Numbered from the stretch's first letter, positions 1 to 9,665 are shown. The stretch: DNA of 64,000 nt from Pseudomonas sp. F(2018) (GCF_005508865.1 NZ_SCOM01000003.1:1-64000), one strand, 5' to 3'. Program-made: numbers and translations. Notes: generated from the sequence alone by a model not told the origin.

Positions 1-1
1 C

Positions 2-334
2 GTCGAGGCGGGCAACGAGATCCACCTCTCCAGCGGTCTCAAGGTCATCCTCGAAGCCGGCGCCGAACTGACCTTCAAGGCCGCCGGCAGCTGGCTCAAA
101 CTGGACGCCAGCGGCGTCACCCTGGTCGGCCCGCAGATCAAGATCAACTCGGGCGGCGGGCCGGGCAACGGCACCGGCGCGGCACCCATCCTGCCGGGCA
201 AGGTGGCAGCTGCCGACAGTGATAAAGCAGGAGAACTATTAATCCAGGCTCAGCGCCAGGCGCTGATGCAGAAGAAACCGCTATGCGCCATCTGCGAAGC
301 GGCCAAGCGGGAGGCAGCGGATGCGGAACAATGA
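2..334 (+). CDS. vgrG: VgrG tip protein, C-terminal end (partial)
   Basis: This is an open frame entering from the left edge and stopping at 332–334; 110 residues are visible. The residues near the start (EIHLSSGLKVILEAGAELTF) and the following ITINSGG-like stretch (IKINSGGGPGNGTGAAP) are the repetitive beta-helix end typical of VgrG, the spike protein at the tip of the type VI secretion tube. The tail ends in a Cys-x-x-Cys (PLCAIC) segment often seen at Pseudomonas VgrG C-termini. It overlaps the DUF4123 gene by 14 bp, the usual arrangement in which a VgrG is followed by the adaptor and the effector it carries. The gp27/gp5 body lies outside the window. Confidence 0.88.
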   Translation, partial: VEAGNEIHLSSGLKVILEAGAELTFKAAGSWLKLDASGVTLVGPQIKINSGGGPGNGTGAAPILPGKVAAADSDKAGELLIQAQRQALMQKKPLCAICEAAKREAADAEQ

Positions 335-1217
335 TCGCCCGCATTTCGAGCTGCCGGCCGGACTGCCATGGGATTCCCAGGCGAGCCTGCTGCTCGATGG
401 CATTAGTGTGGAAGAACTACCGCGCCGACTCTATGAGTGGAGCCCCGAGCCTGACTTCGAACCGCTGTATGCAGGTACCCGCTGGTCCGACCTGAGCGAT
501 GTATCTCCGTGCCTGGTTCGCCTGAACGGCCCTGGTGATCCGACTCTCGCTCAGCATCTGCGGCATGCGGATGAGGAATGGGGCTATCTGCTGTTCAGCA
601 AGGCCGACCGGGAAGATCAGCTGATGCACTTGCGCTGGCTGAGCTGCATCAGACATCCACTGGGCGAAGAAATGCTCCTTCGCCTGGCAGACCCGGCGGT
701 AGCCGGAGCATTGCTCGAACATGCCATGCAGATCGGCGACGCCACTCTGTTCGGACCATTCGAGCAAATTGCCCTGATCGACCGCACGAAACATGCCTGG
801 TGCCAGTATTCCCGCCCAGCCACCGCCACCAGAATCTCGCGGGAGAAACCCTATCAACTCTCCGAGGATCAGCTTGAACTGCTGGGAGAGGTCAGCCTGC
901 GCAGCTGCGTTATCCAGCTAGATGCCCATATGCAGGAGTTTTTCCCCAACTACCAGCCCCAGCTGCAGGGCCCGGAGCGCTGGCAACATTTACACGGGCT
1001 TGCCTCGAATGCCTATGCGCGCGGTTTCAACAGCGAGCGAGCCATCACCCTATACGCCAACATTTTTGGCTTTCTCGGCGAGCATGCCCTGGAGCGGCAC
1101 GCTGACATAGCTGCCTTGCTGAATACGCCCTCCGCAGCATCGCCCGAACAGCGTATCGAGCAAGCTGCCGAGCTAGCCAGGGAGCGCGCCGAGTCCATGG
1201 AAAGGAATCCCATATGA
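321..1217 (+). CDS. DUF4123-family T6SS effector adaptor
   Basis: The 298-residue protein has the DUF4123 pattern: an N-terminal core with LYAGTRWSDL and SPCLVRL, followed by an alpha-rich C-terminal half. DUF4123 proteins are T6SS adaptors/chaperones that load a specific effector onto the cognate VgrG. No signal peptide or membrane segment is seen, as expected for a cytosolic loading factor. It starts inside the end of vgrG (14-bp overlap) and its TGA overlaps the effector ATG (ATGA at 1214–1217), so the three are probably translationally coupled. The family call rests on recognition of the sequence pattern plus this context. Confidence 0.82.
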   Translation: MRNNDRPHFELPAGLPWDSQASLLLDGISVEELPRRLYEWSPEPDFEPLYAGTRWSDLSDVSPCLVRLNGPGDPTLAQHLRHADEEWGYLLFSKADREDQLMHLRWLSCIRHPLGEEMLLRLADPAVAGALLEHAMQIGDATLFGPFEQIALIDRTKHAWCQYSRPATATRISREKPYQLSEDQLELLGEVSLRSCVIQLDAHMQEFFPNYQPQLQGPERWQHLHGLASNAYARGFNSERAITLYANIFGFLGEHALERHADIAALLNTPSAASPEQRIEQAAELARERAESMERNPI

Positions 1218-4200
1218 CTGCCCAGCAACCACCACGCAGCAGCAGCAAGAATCCCAACTTGGCGCCCAAGAGCAGCAGCGACGCCAAGGCCACAAGCGGC
1301 GCCTGCCCGCTGATGAAGAACAAGGTGCAACTGTTGCCACTGCGCTATGGACTGGTAGAGCGTCTGGATCCGTCGGCAGAAATAACCGTGCCTTATCGGC
1401 TGAAGTCTCGCCCACTGGGCATGCGTCTAATGCGTGACGGATGGCTATACGTTATCGATAACAGTACCGGCTATCTGCATGAGTATCGTGTCGAAAAGGG
1501 ACAGGTCACGAAGTTTCTCTGGAAAGGCAAGGAAGCAGCTCAGGACAAGCGCCAGGGCAATGCTGCCGAACCTCGCCTGGTCTTTCCGCGCGGAACCACC
1601 CTGCATGTCAGCTATTCCGAGGTGCAGTGGACCGCTTTCAAATGCTCGCAGATGCTGAGAAGCCGCGAGGAGCGTGACTGCTTCATGCAGATCGTTGATC
1701 TCGCCAAAGCCGACTGCGAGAAAGGTGGTACGCACCTGCTGACGGCCAAGCAAGCGGAAAAGTGGCTTGTCGAAGTTTCGGAAAAACCTGCCAGCTCCGC
1801 TCCCCTGCCCGGCGCCGCAGCGGAAGAAGGCAAAGATTACAGCTGGGAACATCAGCCGCTGTTCCATAAGACCCAGATGGGGGAAGTGAAGAAGACACTT
1901 ATCGGCGACTACGAACACAACCACCTGTATCTGGTCCTGAAGGACAGCATCGGGGTGATGCGCGATCTCGCCGAGGAACAGGACCAAGTGGTTGGCTGGA
2001 TCGATAAGTGGGCGACAGAACAGCGCAAGGAACTGAAATACGTCATAGGGAGCTACATCGAAACCCTGATGGTGGTGAACGACAGCAGCGGGCGCCAGGC
2101 GGGCGCCGACAAGCTGTACGAAAAAACCACGCCAGCGCAGCGCGAAAAGATCTACGAATACATCAATGCGCGGAATAAGTGGCTGTGGGAGCGGCGCAGG
2201 CCCCCCGTAGCGCAGAAGGTTAACGGCTACTATACGCGCGCCGTAGGGCCTGATCCCCGCACGCTGGCCGCCAGACAGGCCATGGATGCCAAGAAGAAAG
2301 CCATGGTCGAAGCGCTTGGCGAGGATCTGTACGACGAACTCGAAGACGACATCGAGAAACTGGAGGATCAGAGCAGCGCCTCACTAGAGGGCAAGGGACT
2401 AGGAGCCCGAGGCATCCATGATCTTGTACGCCATGAGGAAATGGGCAAGTACCTGGAGAGCGAGCGCATTCAGCTGAAGCGCTGGGTCGATCGTCTGAAT
2501 CGCATCACCGACGACCGTGTAAGCATCTTCACCAAAGGGGAGTTTCACCGCAGCGCGTGGTACTTCGACGCGCAACAGCCTGACCAGCTGATGGCCGCCC
2601 TGGTGACAGAGCAGAACTGCGTGCGTGACCTCTGCCGCACTGAAGAGAGCCTCAAATCGGTCAGTGAATACTTCCATAAGTATCCGTACTACGTAATGCC
2701 TGCATTCGCGAGCCGCCTGGACCAGGCGTTCTTGATGAAGAAGTCGGGTGACTTGACCAAGTGGCTCGACGATCTGCGCAACCTGAAAGGGGGGCTAGAG
2801 GATGCCAAGAGCCGCCTGAGCGAGGTAGAGGGGCTCCTGGGGAGGTATTGGGCCAATGGCCTGAATATGAGCCCAGCCGCCACAAACGCCAGCCATGCCG
2901 TCAATGCAGCCTACTCACCGGCCATCGCCTTACGCCTGGAAAAGTGGCTGGCAGACCTGCAGCAGCAGCTCGAAGGTCCGGCAATCCGTCAGCACTTGGA
3001 CAAACTGGCAAGCCAGACCAATCGCGCACAGCGCTTAGGCAGCCTGATGGCTCTGCAGCAAGAGGGTGCCACGCTGGCAGTGGCGACCGAGCAGGACGTT
3101 CAGCAATTTCGCAGCAACATCGCCAGGTTCACAGACTTTATTCAGAACGAGGATCGCCTGGTCAAGGAGCGGGACAAGGCTAAATCGCAAAGTAAGCGAC
3201 GCAGCTTGAGCGAGCCCCAACGACAGGCAGCAAAGGCCCTGAAGCAACAGCTCAATCAACAGCTGTCGACCCTGCGCAAACAGCGCGCGCTGCTCGGCAA
3301 CCAGCTCCAGGAAAGCCTCACGCCTACCAGCACACTACCCGCGGGGTTCATCGGAGCACGCCTGAAGCTCGACGCCGCACAGCAAGGCATGCTGGAGGAG
3401 GAAATTCGCAAGCTACGCTCCGGCGTGCTCGGCGGCTACGGCACCGCCGGTTCCCGCCCCGCCGCCTTCAAGAGCAGCCTGCTTCCGCTATTGGCTGTTT
3501 ACTTGCAGGCACGAAACCTGGGTGAGGCGCTGGAAAACTGGCGCAATATCTCCGGATCACCCTCCATCAAAGAGCAGATTATTTTCTACGGTGCATTTGC
3601 CGCGGTCAGCTCTGCAGCACTGTCGGTCTATCAAGCTGCGCATATAGCGCTAATCGACAAGGCGCTGATGGCCACAGTCGCCAGTACCAGCGGCAAAGGT
3701 GGCATGCTCTTCGCAGCCAAGTTGGGCAAGCTGGGTCTGGGGCTAGGCGTACTGATCTCACCAGCGGCACTGCTGGGCGCAGTCGGTACGACCCTCGACA
3801 ACTGGGGCAAGTGGACCGACGCTTTCCGAGTAGGCACCGCAGGTGAGAAGGCCGGTGCATTGCTGGCCATTACCGGTGATATCGGCAGCACCACAGCAAA
3901 CGCCGCAATCACCGCCAAAGCCTACAAGGAGCTTTGGGGAGTGTTCATGGACATGTCCAGAGCCGCTCCAGGCCAGAGGACCGTTGCCCTTAGCGCAGGC
4001 TGGGCCACCCGTGGTGCACGCTTCCTGAGCTTCTCCGCTCGACTCAACCCTTGGGCTCTGGCCTTCACCGCCTTGCAGCTCGGTGGCGAGGCGCTTTACA
4101 ACTATTTCAACCTTGATGATCAGCAACGCTGGATGCTCGGCTGCTGCTGGGGCCGAGAAGACAAAGGTTGGGACTGGCCGACCCATGCCCAACAACTAGC

Positions 4201-4669
4201 CGAAGCGAACCTGAAGCCAGTCATTGCGGACAAAGGGATCGCACAGCGCGAGAAGGACGGCGAACATACGAGGACTCTCTTGCTGAGCCTCCCGGGCATC
4301 AGCCCGGACAGCCTGAACAGACAGCCGCTACGCATGACTGCAGAATGGCATGCGCAGATATCCCGCCCGCCAGAGGATGTTGGCCAGGTACTGCGTGACA
4401 ATATTCAGATCGCCAGTAGCAATCCTCTAACGCTGCAACTGGAGATACCAGCCGACTGGTGCGGCTCGCAATCCTTGCTCATGTTGCGACTGGCCGTTCA
4501 ACCGGAGTTGGCCACGCAGCCACTCAAGGCCAGCGACGGCTATCTGTATTATCGAGTCCCGCTGGAAGTCGTTGCTATGAACAAGCCCATCGAAGGCGCC
4601 TCTGCAATAAAACCCACACGCACGCCTTTGAGCTGGGTCGAAATAAAAACGGAGCATATGCATGCCTGA
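1214..4669 (+). CDS. VasX-like (BTH_I2691-type) T6SS effector, presumed pore-forming
   Basis: This is a 1151-residue protein. Residues ~30–75 carry the signature of the VasX N-terminal region (ACPLMKNKVQLLPLRYGLVE, then a WLYVIDN strand), which marks T6SS cargo. Residues ~250–740 are long, charged and alpha-helical with coiled-coil-like stretches (for example around QQLNQQLSTLRKQRALL). From ~785 to ~970 there are several hydrophobic, Gly/Ala-rich segments (IIFYGAFAAVSSAALSV, LGLGLGVLISPAALLGAV, LNPWALAFTALQLGGEAL), consistent with insertion into a target membrane. The last ~170 residues form a soluble beta-rich tail. By analogy with VasX, it would dissipate the membrane potential of competitor cells. 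It overlaps the adaptor upstream and the presumed immunity gene downstream. No enzymatic motif was recognised. Confidence 0.83.
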   Translation: MTAQQPPRSSSKNPNLAPKSSSDAKATSGACPLMKNKVQLLPLRYGLVERLDPSAEITVPYRLKSRPLGMRLMRDGWLYVIDNSTGYLHEYRVEKGQVTKFLWKGKEAAQDKRQGNAAEPRLVFPRGTTLHVSYSEVQWTAFKCSQMLRSREERDCFMQIVDLAKADCEKGGTHLLTAKQAEKWLVEVSEKPASSAPLPGAAAEEGKDYSWEHQPLFHKTQMGEVKKTLIGDYEHNHLYLVLKDSIGVMRDLAEEQDQVVGWIDKWATEQRKELKYVIGSYIETLMVVNDSSGRQAGADKLYEKTTPAQREKIYEYINARNKWLWERRRPPVAQKVNGYYTRAVGPDPRTLAARQAMDAKKKAMVEALGEDLYDELEDDIEKLEDQSSASLEGKGLGARGIHDLVRHEEMGKYLESERIQLKRWVDRLNRITDDRVSIFTKGEFHRSAWYFDAQQPDQLMAALVTEQNCVRDLCRTEESLKSVSEYFHKYPYYVMPAFASRLDQAFLMKKSGDLTKWLDDLRNLKGGLEDAKSRLSEVEGLLGRYWANGLNMSPAATNASHAVNAAYSPAIALRLEKWLADLQQQLEGPAIRQHLDKLASQTNRAQRLGSLMALQQEGATLAVATEQDVQQFRSNIARFTDFIQNEDRLVKERDKAKSQSKRRSLSEPQRQAAKALKQQLNQQLSTLRKQRALLGNQLQESLTPTSTLPAGFIGARLKLDAAQQGMLEEEIRKLRSGVLGGYGTAGSRPAAFKSSLLPLLAVYLQARNLGEALENWRNISGSPSIKEQIIFYGAFAAVSSAALSVYQAAHIALIDKALMATVASTSGKGGMLFAAKLGKLGLGLGVLISPAALLGAVGTTLDNWGKWTDAFRVGTAGEKAGALLAITGDIGSTTANAAITAKAYKELWGVFMDMSRAAPGQRTVALSAGWATRGARFLSFSARLNPWALAFTALQLGGEALYNYFNLDDQQRWMLGCCWGREDKGWDWPTHAQQLAEANLKPVIADKGIAQREKDGEHTRTLLLSLPGISPDSLNRQPLRMTAEWHAQISRPPEDVGQVLRDNIQIASSNPLTLQLEIPADWCGSQSLLMLRLAVQPELATQPLKASDGYLYYRVPLEVVAMNKPIEGASAIKPTRTPLSWVEIKTEHMHA

Positions 4670-5702
4670 CAACAAGTACGAACGCCTTCCTCAAGCCGGA
4701 GATTTCGAGCAGGAAGCCGGTACTGAGGTGTTCTATTTGTCGCCCAAACCGATACCCACGGGGATGCCGGCGATCAGTGCACAGCACTTGCACCGCGAAG
4801 CCAGTGAAGTCTTCTTGGACTTCGCCGCCGGCAAGGCAACAATCGAGTTCGGCACCAGAGCCTCGATCGGCTCGGTGGTGGCGATGACCATCTTCCTGCT
4901 GTGTGTATCTGGCTTTGGCGCATGGTTGCGCCGGCACCAGGAGCCCTTCCTGCCAAGTTGGCTGGACGGATTCACAAACCCGTTCATGTGGGGCTTCATC
5001 GGTTTGCTGGTGGTGGTGGCTGGTTACCACATGGTGCGGGCGATACATCAGGTCAGCGCACGCCCTCCAGTGCGTTTCAATCGCCAGCGCCGCGAAGTGG
5101 CATTCGTGCCGCGCAAAGGCGAGGCTCCCCGCTATGTGCCATGGGAAGAAGTAATCGCCTGCGTAACCGCAGGCCAGACCATCACCCAGTATGCCGTCAC
5201 CCCCAGCTTCGCCTTGCTGATAGGGCTGCGTGACAGCGGCACAGGAGACGTATTCTGGGTCACCATTCCCAGCGCCAGCCTCGGCCTTGCCATCAGTGAG
5301 TGGGAGGCAATTCGCACCTACATGGAAGAAGGACCTTCGACCTTGCCTGCCCAGCCTGAAGAATATGAGGAAGGCACTGTCGCTTACTTTCATCTGTGCC
5401 GGCAGGTGTATCGCGATGAGCACTCCTTTATTCGCTACCTCTTTGGCTTTTTAGGCATTCAGTTCTTCAGCGGCTGGACGTTGCCCTGCCATCTGTCGAC
5501 CTGGGTCAACCGCCGCCCCAAAGCCATGCTTCCCAAAGAAGTCCTAGACTGGTCGCAAAACTTGCCTACTGAACAGCACGCGCGCCCAAGCGATGCACTG
5601 CAGCAGCAAAGTGCCGAGGTGCGTAAAGCTCTGGCAAAAGGGCAAAGCTTGCAGGACTACTTCAAGGCCAAGTTGAAGGAACAACTCCCTCTTGAGGCTT
5701 AG
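4662..5702 (+). CDS. DUF6708-family membrane protein, presumed immunity protein
   Basis: The 346-residue protein has two clear membrane segments, ~67–88 (SIGSVVAMTIFLLCVSGF) and ~106–124 (NPFMWGFIGLLVVVAGYHM). A cytoplasmic-looking domain follows, starting with RPPVRFNRQRREVAFVPR and a W-E-E (PWEEVIACVTAG) motif, the pattern of DUF6708 proteins. Its ATG lies inside the end of the effector gene (8-bp overlap), a position typical of immunity genes that must be co-made with the toxin. A membrane-bound immunity protein matches a membrane-targeting effector. The immunity function is inferred from position and topology, not shown. A short unannotated stretch (5703–5791) separates it from the convergent MFS gene. 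Confidence 0.75.
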   Translation: MPDNKYERLPQAGDFEQEAGTEVFYLSPKPIPTGMPAISAQHLHREASEVFLDFAAGKATIEFGTRASIGSVVAMTIFLLCVSGFGAWLRRHQEPFLPSWLDGFTNPFMWGFIGLLVVVAGYHMVRAIHQVSARPPVRFNRQRREVAFVPRKGEAPRYVPWEEVIACVTAGQTITQYAVTPSFALLIGLRDSGTGDVFWVTIPSASLGLAISEWEAIRTYMEEGPSTLPAQPEEYEEGTVAYFHLCRQVYRDEHSFIRYLFGFLGIQFFSGWTLPCHLSTWVNRRPKAMLPKEVLDWSQNLPTEQHARPSDALQQQSAEVRKALAKGQSLQDYFKAKLKEQLPLEA

Positions 5703-5791
5703 CTGCTCGGAAAAAATGCCGGCCTCAGGCAAGTAAGCCCGGCAAAACCATAGTGCCCATATCTCGGTGTCTTATCAGACTTGAGCGACCT

Positions 5792-7063
5792 TCAAGCCTG
5801 CCCTGCGCTAGCAGCTTGTTGCGGCCCCGCGCCATGCCGAGAAAAGAACCAAGGCAGCAGCAGCAACACGAGCGTACCTAAAGCTGCAGCCATGATGAAC
5901 AGCACCTGATATCCCAGCCATTTAGCCAGCACCCCACTGCACGCTCCTATCACCCCTGCAAGCAGCACCTGCGCGCTGGCCTGCAGCGTGAAGTCGGCGC
6001 CTTCGTGCTCGGGGCGGCACATGCGCATCATCACGGCGAACAGGGCGACGGTGGACATGCCGTCGGCGGCCTGTTCGAACAGCGACACCGCATAGACCAG
6101 TACGGCGTCACCGCCCCGGCCGACCAGCAGAGCCATGCCGGCGATGCCGAGCGCCTGCAGGGCGCCGAAGGTCAGCAGCGAGCGCAGGGCGCCGAGGCGG
6201 GCGTAGAGCAGGCCGCCTAGCAACGCGCCGCCGATGCCGGCCAGGCTGCTGATCAGGGTCAGTTGGCCCAGGTCGGTGGTGTCCCAGCCCTGATCCACCA
6301 GCATCGGCTTGATCATCGGCGAGCCAAGGGCGTCGCCGAGTTTGAAGGTCAGCACCACCGCCAGCCAGGCGAGCATGCCCGGCTGGGCCAGCAGCCCCTT
6401 GTAATGGCGCCAGAGCAGGCCGGGGCCGGCAGGCTCGGCCTGCTCGCTGTGTTGCGGCAGCAGGCGACGCTCGGGGAACAGCCAGATCGGCAGGGTCAGC
6501 AGCAGCAAGGCACCCGCCAGGAGGCCGATGGAGAGATTCCAGCCCAGCGGGTCGATCAACAGCAACAAACCGCTGCCGCTGGCCAACATGCCGACCTTGT
6601 AGCCGCCCACCTGCAGGCTGTTGCCCAGCCCGCGCCAGCGCTCCGGCAACAGGCGCACGGCCAGGCCGTCGGTGGCCACGTCTTGGGTGGCGGCGCTCAG
6701 GTTGATGATCAGCAGCAGGCCCAGCAGCAGCCAGAACGCGCTACCGAACAGCGCCTGCGGAGCGATCAGCGCGAGCCCCGCCAGACAGAGGATTACCGTG
6801 CCCTGCAGCGGCAGGATCCAGCCACGGTGATGACCGAGGCGGCGCGAGCCGATGCGGTCGATCCACGGCGCCCACAGCACCTTGAGCAGCCAGGGCAGCG
6901 CCAGCAGCTTGAGCAGGCCGATCAGCCCCAGGTCGACACCGTGCTGGCGCAGCAGCACCGGCAGCGAATGAGCCACCAGCCCGGACGGCAGGCCCTGGGC
7001 GCAATAGAGGGAAGCCAGTAGCACCAGGGTGGTATTGTCGGGGCGTTCGCTGGAGGTCGTCAT
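5792..7063 (-). CDS. MFS permease, RhtX/FptX/AmpG-like
   Basis: The 423-residue protein has about 12 hydrophobic segments. The N-terminal helix (LLASLYCAQGLPSGLVAHSL) with a following PWLLKVLWAPWIDR loop is the hallmark of the AmpG/RhtX/FptX-type branch of the major facilitator superfamily. Members import muropeptides or ferric siderophores across the inner membrane; the substrate here cannot be decided. No siderophore receptor or regulator is adjacent. It is transcribed alone, divergent from the TauE/SafE gene. The C-terminus is short and polar. A Pseudomonas permease of this type also lies in this neighbourhood in P. aeruginosa, as far as I recall. Confidence 0.8.
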   Translation of the reverse strand: MTTSSERPDNTTLVLLASLYCAQGLPSGLVAHSLPVLLRQHGVDLGLIGLLKLLALPWLLKVLWAPWIDRIGSRRLGHHRGWILPLQGTVILCLAGLALIAPQALFGSAFWLLLGLLLIINLSAATQDVATDGLAVRLLPERWRGLGNSLQVGGYKVGMLASGSGLLLLIDPLGWNLSIGLLAGALLLLTLPIWLFPERRLLPQHSEQAEPAGPGLLWRHYKGLLAQPGMLAWLAVVLTFKLGDALGSPMIKPMLVDQGWDTTDLGQLTLISSLAGIGGALLGGLLYARLGALRSLLTFGALQALGIAGMALLVGRGGDAVLVYAVSLFEQAADGMSTVALFAVMMRMCRPEHEGADFTLQASAQVLLAGVIGACSGVLAKWLGYQVLFIMAAALGTLVLLLLPWFFSRHGAGPQQAASAGQA

Positions 7064-7177
7064 GCAGCATCCCTGCGAGAAAGGTGGCCAAGCCTAGGCC
7101 AGGCCGTGGCGCCTGGGCAACAGCGCGGCTTCGGCAGAAACACAAAACAAAAAAGAATATAAACCTACAGAAACATT

Positions 7178-7192
7178 CTTAGACTCTCTAAG
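7178..7192. promoter_or_regulatory. Inverted repeat in the divergent MFS/TauE intergenic region
   Basis: CTTAGA-CTC-TCTAAG is a perfect 6-bp inverted repeat with a 3-bp spacer. It lies in an A+T-rich stretch (7141–7192) of the 199-bp divergent gap, just after a TATAAA-like sequence and 70 bp before the TauE/SafE start. It could be an operator for either gene. No known regulator site was recognised. Confidence 0.25.
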
Positions 7193-7262
7193 CAAAGCCC
7201 ATTATCTTCGCGGCCTGCTTATTCCAGCCTGTTCTACCACCCACTGTCAGGCAGTCGTTGCA

Positions 7263-8240
7263 ATGAAAATCCGCGATCTCGACCTCAGCCAGAGCCCGCT
7301 CAATGCCGAGCATGAAGCGCTCGGCCTGCCGCCCGTAGAAGATTACGTCGCCCACCCGGACAACCATCCGGTGCTGCGTGCCGCCATGTGGGCGGCGGTG
7401 CTGATCCTGGCGAGCCTGCTGCTCTTCCTGGCCTGGCGCCTGTTCTTCGGCGACAACGGCGGCCACAGCGGCCTGGAGATCATCGAAAACGCCCTGAGCA
7501 GCCCGACCTTCTGGAGTGCTGTCGCCGTCGGCTTCCTCGCCCAGGTGGTGGATGGGGCACTGGGCATGGCCTACGGCATCACCGCCACCACCTTCCTGCT
7601 CAGCGCCGGCGCCTCGCCGGCCGCAGCCAGCGCCAGCGTGCACATCGCCGAGGTGTTCACCACCGGCCTGTCGGGCATCTCCCATGTGAAGCTGGGCAAC
7701 GTCAACAAGTCGCTGTTCCTGCGCCTGCTGCTGCCGGGCATCATCGGCGCGGTGCTCGGCGCGGTACTGATCACCCAGTTCGACGGCGCCGTGATGAAGC
7801 CCTTCATCTCCGCCTACCTGCTGCTGATGGGCCTATACATCCTGTACAAGGCCTACCGCCACGTGGCCCAGCGCAAGGCGCCCAAGCATGTGGCCAAGCT
7901 GGCCCTGTTCGGCGGCTTCGTCGACGCCGCCGGTGGTGGCGGCTGGGGCCCGGTGGTCACCAGCAGCCTGATCGGCTCGGGCAGCGACCCGCGCACCACC
8001 ATCGGCTCGGTGAACTTCGCCGAGTTCTTCCTGACCCTGTCCAGCGCCGCCTCCTTTATCCTCCTGGCCGGCGAGCTGGATACCTGGCTGATGGTCGCCG
8101 GCCTGGTGTTCGGCGGCCTGTTCGCCGCGCCATTCGCCGCCTTCCTGTGCAAGAAGATTCCGGCGCGCACGCTGATGACCATCGTCGGCTGCCTGATCAC
8201 CCTGATCAGTGCCTTCAACATCTACAAGTCGCTGGTGTAA
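7263..8240 (+). CDS. TauE/SafE-family sulfur-anion exporter
   Basis: The 325-residue membrane protein has one N-terminal helix (~38–58) and then two halves of the TauE/SafE fold, each with the conserved Gly-rich loop: VGFLAQVVDGALGMAYG (~88) and LFGGFVDAAGGGGWGP (~215). Family members move sulfite, sulfoacetate or related sulfur anions across the inner membrane. It lies directly upstream of metY in the same direction, which fits a role in balancing sulfite/sulfide around sulfur-amino-acid synthesis. The ATG at 7263 has only a weak Shine-Dalgarno sequence. The substrate is inferred from family and context. Confidence 0.86.
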   Translation: MKIRDLDLSQSPLNAEHEALGLPPVEDYVAHPDNHPVLRAAMWAAVLILASLLLFLAWRLFFGDNGGHSGLEIIENALSSPTFWSAVAVGFLAQVVDGALGMAYGITATTFLLSAGASPAAASASVHIAEVFTTGLSGISHVKLGNVNKSLFLRLLLPGIIGAVLGAVLITQFDGAVMKPFISAYLLLMGLYILYKAYRHVAQRKAPKHVAKLALFGGFVDAAGGGGWGPVVTSSLIGSGSDPRTTIGSVNFAEFFLTLSSAASFILLAGELDTWLMVAGLVFGGLFAAPFAAFLCKKIPARTLMTIVGCLITLISAFNIYKSLV

Positions 8241-8275
8241 TCGCGATCTAAGCATCGATCAAAACGTTCTAGCCA

Positions 8276-8316
8276 CGAGGCCCGGATCATTGACCTAGCG
8301 CATTGACCGGGCCTCG
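8276..8316 (+). terminator. Long-loop hairpin between the TauE gene and metY
   Basis: A perfect 10-bp stem (CGAGGCCCGG / CCGGGCCTCG) with a 20-nt loop is followed by GCGTTTTCCCC. It can act as a terminator for the upstream exporter or as an attenuator in the metY leader; the loop itself repeats ATTGACC-like sequence. It begins 36 bp after the exporter stop and ends 50 bp before the metY ATG. Confidence 0.5.
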
Positions 8317-8366
8317 GCGTTTTCCCCATGCTGCGGGCCTTCCAAACAGCCGAAGGAACGCACTGC

Positions 8367-9644
8367 ATGAAACTGGAAACCCTGGCCATCCACGCCGGCT
8401 ACAGCCCCGATCCGACCACCAAGGCGGTGGCGGTGCCGATCTACCAGACCAGCTCCTACGCCTTCGACGACACCCAGCACGGCGCCGACCTGTTCGACCT
8501 GAAGGTCCCCGGCAACATCTACACGCGCATCATGAACCCGACCAACGCCGTGCTCGAAGAGCGCGTGGCAGCCCTGGAAGGCGGCGTCGGCGCGCTGGCC
8601 GTGGCCTCGGGCATGGCCGCCATCACCTACGCGATCCAGACCGTGGCCGAGGCCGGCGACAACATCGTCTCGGTGGCCAAGCTGTACGGCGGCACCTACA
8701 ACCTGCTGGCCCATACCCTGCCACGCTTCGGCATCCAGACCCGCTTCGCCGCCCACGACGACATCGCCGCCCTGGAGGCGCTGATCGACGAAAGGACCAA
8801 GGCGGTGTTCTGCGAATCCATCGGCAACCCGGCCGGCAACATCGTCGACCTGCAGGCCCTGGCCGACGCCGCGCACCGTCACGGCGTGCCGCTGATCGTC
8901 GACAACACGGTGGCCACGCCAATCCTCTGCCGCCCGTTCGAGCATGGCGCCGACATCGTCGTGCACTCGCTGACCAAGTACATCGGGGGCCACGGCACCA
9001 GCATCGGCGGCATCGTGGTCGACTCGGGCAAGTTCCCCTGGGCGGACCACAAGGCGCGCTTCCCGCTGCTCAACACCCCGGACCCGTCCTACCACGGCGT
9101 GACCTACACCGAAGCCTTCGGCCCCGCCGCCTTTATCGGCCGCTGCCGTGTGGTGCCGCTGCGCAACACCGGTGCGGCGCTGTCGCCGTTCAATGCCTTC
9201 CTCATCCTGCAAGGCCTGGAGACCCTGGCCCTGCGCATGGAGCGCCACTGCGAGAATGCGCTGAAGGTCGCCCACTACCTGCAGAACCACCCGCAGGTGG
9301 CCTGGGTGAAATACGCCGGCCTGGCCGACCATCCCGAGCACGAGCTGGCCGTGCGCTACACCGGCGGCAAGCCGGCGGCGATCCTCTCGTTCGGCATCCA
9401 GGGTGGCCAGGCGGCCGGCGCGCGCTTTATCGACGCACTCAAGCTGGTGGTGCGCCTGGTCAATATCGGCGATGCCAAGTCGCTGGCCTGCCACCCGGCC
9501 TCCACCACCCACCGCCAGCTCAACGACGAGGAGCTGGAGAGGGCCGGCGTGCCACGCGACATGGTGCGCCTGTCGATCGGCATCGAGCACTTCGACGATA
9601 TCCGCGCCGATCTGGCCCAGGCGCTGGATGCCGCCGCGCAGTAA
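8367..9644 (+). CDS. metY: O-acetyl/O-succinylhomoserine sulfhydrylase (homocysteine synthase)
   Basis: This is a PLP enzyme of the Cys/Met metabolism family, 425 residues from the ATG at 8367, chosen over the upstream in-frame ATG at 8328 because it has a good ribosome site (GAAGGAA) and the family start [12 protein letters not shown]. The PLP lysine lies in [18 protein letters not shown]; the long family insertion [14 protein letters not shown] and the substrate loop YTRIMNPTN are present. It makes homocysteine from sulfide and an acylated homoserine, so it both feeds methionine synthesis and consumes sulfide. It is preceded by the sulfur-anion exporter and followed by trxC. Confidence 0.94.
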   Translation: MKLETLAIHAGYSPDPTTKAVAVPIYQTSSYAFDDTQHGADLFDLKVPGNIYTRIMNPTNAVLEERVAALEGGVGALAVASGMAAITYAIQTVAEAGDNIVSVAKLYGGTYNLLAHTLPRFGIQTRFAAHDDIAALEALIDERTKAVFCESIGNPAGNIVDLQALADAAHRHGVPLIVDNTVATPILCRPFEHGADIVVHSLTKYIGGHGTSIGGIVVDSGKFPWADHKARFPLLNTPDPSYHGVTYTEAFGPAAFIGRCRVVPLRNTGAALSPFNAFLILQGLETLALRMERHCENALKVAHYLQNHPQVAWVKYAGLADHPEHELAVRYTGGKPAAILSFGIQGGQAAGARFIDALKLVVRLVNIGDAKSLACHPASTTHRQLNDEELERAGVPRDMVRLSIGIEHFDDIRADLAQALDAAAQ

Positions 9645-9665
9645 AGCCCGCCCTTGTTTTACCGC

